Positions 60,503 to 64,000 of a DNA stretch of 64,000 bases are shown one piece after another (within the stretch, counting starts at the first letter, position 1; every line of letters starts with the position of its first letter). The DNA comes from Galbula dea (taxonomy: Eukaryota; Chordata; Aves; Piciformes; Galbulidae). Position numbers and translations under genes: made by a program. The stretch lies in the NCBI GenBank assembly GCA_013399015.1, contig VWZX01005684.1:6147-70146 (forward strand). Reading direction: 5' to 3'. The notes under the pieces are model-generated. The model did no database searches and had not been told where the DNA came from. It was given only the letters and a program-made list of their open reading frames with translations.

Positions 60503-63500
60503 CTACAAATTGAAAAGAAAAAACTCCACTCAATAGGCATTGTTAGGGCCAAGATGAAACTGTCCAGACAGGAAAACCCTTAATATTTGGCACTCGGCTA
60601 AACCTTAACCCAAAATCAACAGCCATGACCCAGATGAAGGACTCCTCAAGGGACATTTCTAGTAGCACTTCTATTCCTTTGTTAGCTCTCTGCTAGCTTG
60701 ACTCACTCATGTTACTTAAGTATATATTTCTGTCCACACACTACACAAAAACCCATGGCAGAAGGAGAGATGAACACAGCCTCCAAGAACAGGCACAAGG
60801 AAGGAACAAGCTATTTGTTCCATCAGGAAGATGACAGGAGCTTGCCCAGAGGGGGATCCTGCCCCCAAAAACTCCTGGATCAGATCAGATGCTGACCAGC
60901 AGGATGGACCAGTCTGACTCGCTACCTCTGCCTTTATAGTTCCCCCATCAGCTTTAGCAAGCCTTGCCTTGGACCCTTGTTAAACAACATGGGTGATTGT
61001 TCTAGTTATACTGACAGAAATGGAGGGGGGAGGGGAAAAATTGCAGAGGCTGCTGAGGAACAGGATGACACTAACGTGAGTAGCAAGCTTGTGATACTCC
61101 ACAACTGGCAAGCCACTGAAAAGAGATTGCTATGTAGTACCAATAAATAAATAAATTTGTCCACCTTGAAGACATGGCTCAGAACTCCACTGTATGCTGT
61201 TTGCCTACACCTACAGTAGGCCAAACCACATCCTGATAATCACACAGCTCTTGGCAAGGACAGCCTACCAGATTTCCTGCCTCTGGGTTTACGGGATTCC
61301 TTCAGGCACACTGGGGCTCAAGATAATGTTGCACTGGATGTGCATGCACTTGCTGACATCGAACAAGAAGCCCAAACCAAAGACTGGACAGCCCTCTCGT
61401 GGCTACAGAGGCAGTTTCTACTTTGTGTCACCAGTATCTTCCTCCCTCTGCTTTGCACAGCAAGTGAGAACCTTGTTCCTTTGGAAAAGAACATGCCCTG
61501 TGCCAGAGCCCCAGCCCACCCCCTGGGCACTTTGACAACTCAGCTCTGAAGGTAGTTCTGTCCCCTCTGACACGGAGGCTGGAGTTCTGCTGCCAGGTTG
61601 TACTGACAGCATGGCAATGTCTCACGCATCCCCTGGCCACACTTAAGCCACCATTTGCCACTTCCTCTAGACAGGGATATGAGGTGACTGGAAATCTCCA
61701 GTAGCTCTAAAACTTGATAACTACAACTTCAACCATCCCACATGTCACCATCCAGGACTTGGTCAGCTGCAGCTACATTCACTGAGTATGGACAAGTAAC
61801 CAGTTTTGGTTCTCTCCTGTTACCACAGGCTGCCACAGCTCAGCACCAGCTTCACATCAACCTGTGTGCTTACCTCTGACTCTCACAACCATGTCTACTG
61901 TAATTAGGAATTCATAAATACAGTTATACTACAGCCCTGTTTATAGGAAGCAAGGCTAGCTGGAAGCTCTTGGTCATGTGGAGTTTCCCATACACGTAGC
62001 GGGAGCATGACCACAGTGTTCTCTGCCACAAAAAAAGCCACCTTCTAAAACATTACTTTAAGGACAAGGCTAAACCAGAGGATTCAGGGGAAGTTTTTGA
62101 ACAATCAGCTGCTGAGGAGTTAGAAACAATACAAATACAAACAGATGGCATATTCTCCCTATAGAAAAGATTTTAGTAAAAAGTTTAGCTACATCCTATT
62201 AGTGAAGTGAAAACCAATAGTTTGCAACAAACCTTGCTGTTAAAATCCACTGGTGAGTTATAGGAAAAAGATAATAAATAAACCCTCTCCAAAAATCATA
62301 AAGCTGGTGTCACTACTCATCACTGCAACATCACAGCAGAGGCCCTAACACGGGAGCACAGGAAAGCATGATAGACAGTCATCTCCAGGATGACTCTCGC
62401 CCTTCATCAGGATCTCAGGACTTACATCTTAGGATCTATCAAAGTAATGCTATTTCTCTCACAGATGCCTTGCTCTTTCCAGGTGAGTCCTTCCCTCCTC
62501 CTCCTCCCCTCCACAGCAGGTCAGACCTCTTCTAGGCAGAGGGAATTAGGTGCGTTAAGGACAGACACAGAAATAACCTGTCCCATTTCAAAACTTCCAA
62601 CAAAAGACAACATCTGGCTTTCAATGCCACCCCACCCTAGGCCCTTCCTCCTCATCAGAATTCCCATACAGGTCCTTCACAGCCTCCCTTACAAAAGTAC
62701 CCTCAGGTACCTATGTGACCAGGTGGCAGACACAAAGAAAGCGAAATGGCCATCCATGTTTGTCTCCACAGACAAACAGCAAACATCACCCTTTTATCTG
62801 ACAGTATATTTTACAGATTAATAGGTTGTAGCAGAATCTGATTTTTTTAAATGCCTTAGTTAAAAAAATAGTAACTTCTAACTAAATGACAATTAAATTT
62901 TTAGGCTTTGACAGTATTAATTAAATAAATTACTTATTTAAATAATTAAACTTAATTGAATCTCAATCTGCACATTTAACAAAAAACTTAGCCAGTCTTA
63001 GATTAGAACAAGGAAAAGGTGAGATACTATCTTCTAATTCCAGTTATAACAAGGCCAGAGCAGAATTTTTTTGGCTCCTTTTCCAGGTTTCCATATTACC
63101 AAGCATGACTTGCATGACATGAAGCAAGCAGAATTTCCCTCTAGTATTCTAAGAAAACCAGTTACTTGCCTTCCTGGCCACAAATGACAAGGCTCAGGCT
63201 TGAAACTTCAGAGATGTCAGCAGCTTTTATTTAAACATGCTGCCAAGAGAATTAGATGTTAACAAGCCACAGCAATAGCTGCTGATAGTGCCTTCAAAGA
63301 GGAGCAACAGATAAGAACATTTTTCTAAGAGCTGCCACATCTCTGCAGCAATGGCAACAGCCAGTCCAGACAGAGGCTGGCAGGTTTTCCTGACACGTGC
63401 ACCAGCACTGCACTGGAGGAAAAGACAAAGATACAGATTGAGACAGACATAAGCAGCCAGGCACAGGAAATGTACATTTTCCCACTCTTGGTTATGTGAT

Positions 63501-64000
63501 TTTCAGGTGGGGTTTTTTTTTGAACCTTGCAGGTATAAGGGTTTAGCCAAATATATTCTGATGATCCTCCTCTGTCAACAACGCACACTCCCATTTTTAT
63601 CTTTTTCTCCCTAGCTCTATGGAGAGAAGCAGAACACAGGAACCTGAGCCTGTCCCACAGCTGGCAGCCCTTCAAGCAAAGCCTGTGCTCCTGCTATCCT
63701 GGCAAGAGTTGTAATTTGCTGAATCATCTTGTAGTTGGCTCCAGAGTACTAGTAAGTAAGTTAAATCCTTACATCACTACCTCAAGTGCCTGCAAATGTC
63801 TGTTTCCTTGTTAGCATTTAGCTAAGCAGGGAGGTAACAATTCAAGTGAGATACTTACTAAGTCAAGAAATCTTGCTAAGTAGATTGCTTGCAATCATCC
63901 AACAAACAAAACGTAATCATCCTGGGCTGCAACCCCAGCAGCAAGGCCAGCAGGTTGAGGGAGGGGATTCTTCCACGCTACTCTGCTCTGCTCTGGTATG
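60503..64000 (-). other. TADA1 upstream intron, runs off the window
   Basis: No TADA1 exon for the N-terminal part, with its conserved HSHNDFLLAI block, could be found here on the minus strand. An AT-rich patch lies at 62835-62960. No other element is recognised. Confidence 0.6.

Noticed and set aside
1..64000. tRNA, rRNA, snoRNA or CRISPR features
   Set aside because: None could be recognised by eye; short RNA genes in introns cannot be excluded without a covariance search.

Overview
This window is nuclear DNA from a bird. The evidence is ten CR1 LINE pieces with the avian CR1 3' tail, avian-type LTRs with TG...CA ends, small phase-matched exons and long introns. Within birds I cannot place the species from the sequence alone. 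A single ambiguous base at 11249 shows this is a draft-assembly scaffold.

Two host genes are supported, both on the minus strand. (1) TNFSF4 (OX40 ligand), 14459-21471: three coding exons join in phase to a 197-residue type II membrane protein with a TNF-homology domain. The 43-nt middle exon sits in an unusual CpG-dense island. The 3' UTR may run down to a poly(A) signal at 12632. (2) TADA1, the SAGA/STAGA core subunit (yeast Hfi1/Ada1 orthologue): the last five coding exons lie between 60502 and 51427 and encode about 257 C-terminal residues. The first ~78 codons and the promoter lie beyond position 64000. The two genes act separately: one is an immune costimulatory ligand, the other a general transcription coactivator subunit.

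Layout: 1-1623, LTR cluster; 1624-7719, no gene seen; 7720-9260, broken pol of a class I (gammaretrovirus-like) endogenous retrovirus; 9283-12225, a CR1 interrupted by three later insertions, two of them LTRs with recognisable target-site duplications; 12632-21471, TNFSF4; 21660-51150, about 29 kb with no recognisable gene, holding CR1 copies (the longest 36644-39320) and simple repeats; 51155-64000, the 3' part of TADA1, with a CR1 and a nested LTR in one intron.

I found no operon, CRISPR array, RNA gene or evidence for a new molecular system. The most unusual points are the CpG/TACCGG-rich island around TNFSF4 exon 2, a CR1 inserted about 30 nt from the exon 3 splice acceptor, an exact 32-nt copy of that acceptor inside an LTR beside the ambiguous base, and the direct neighbourhood of TNFSF4 and TADA1, which are far apart in human.
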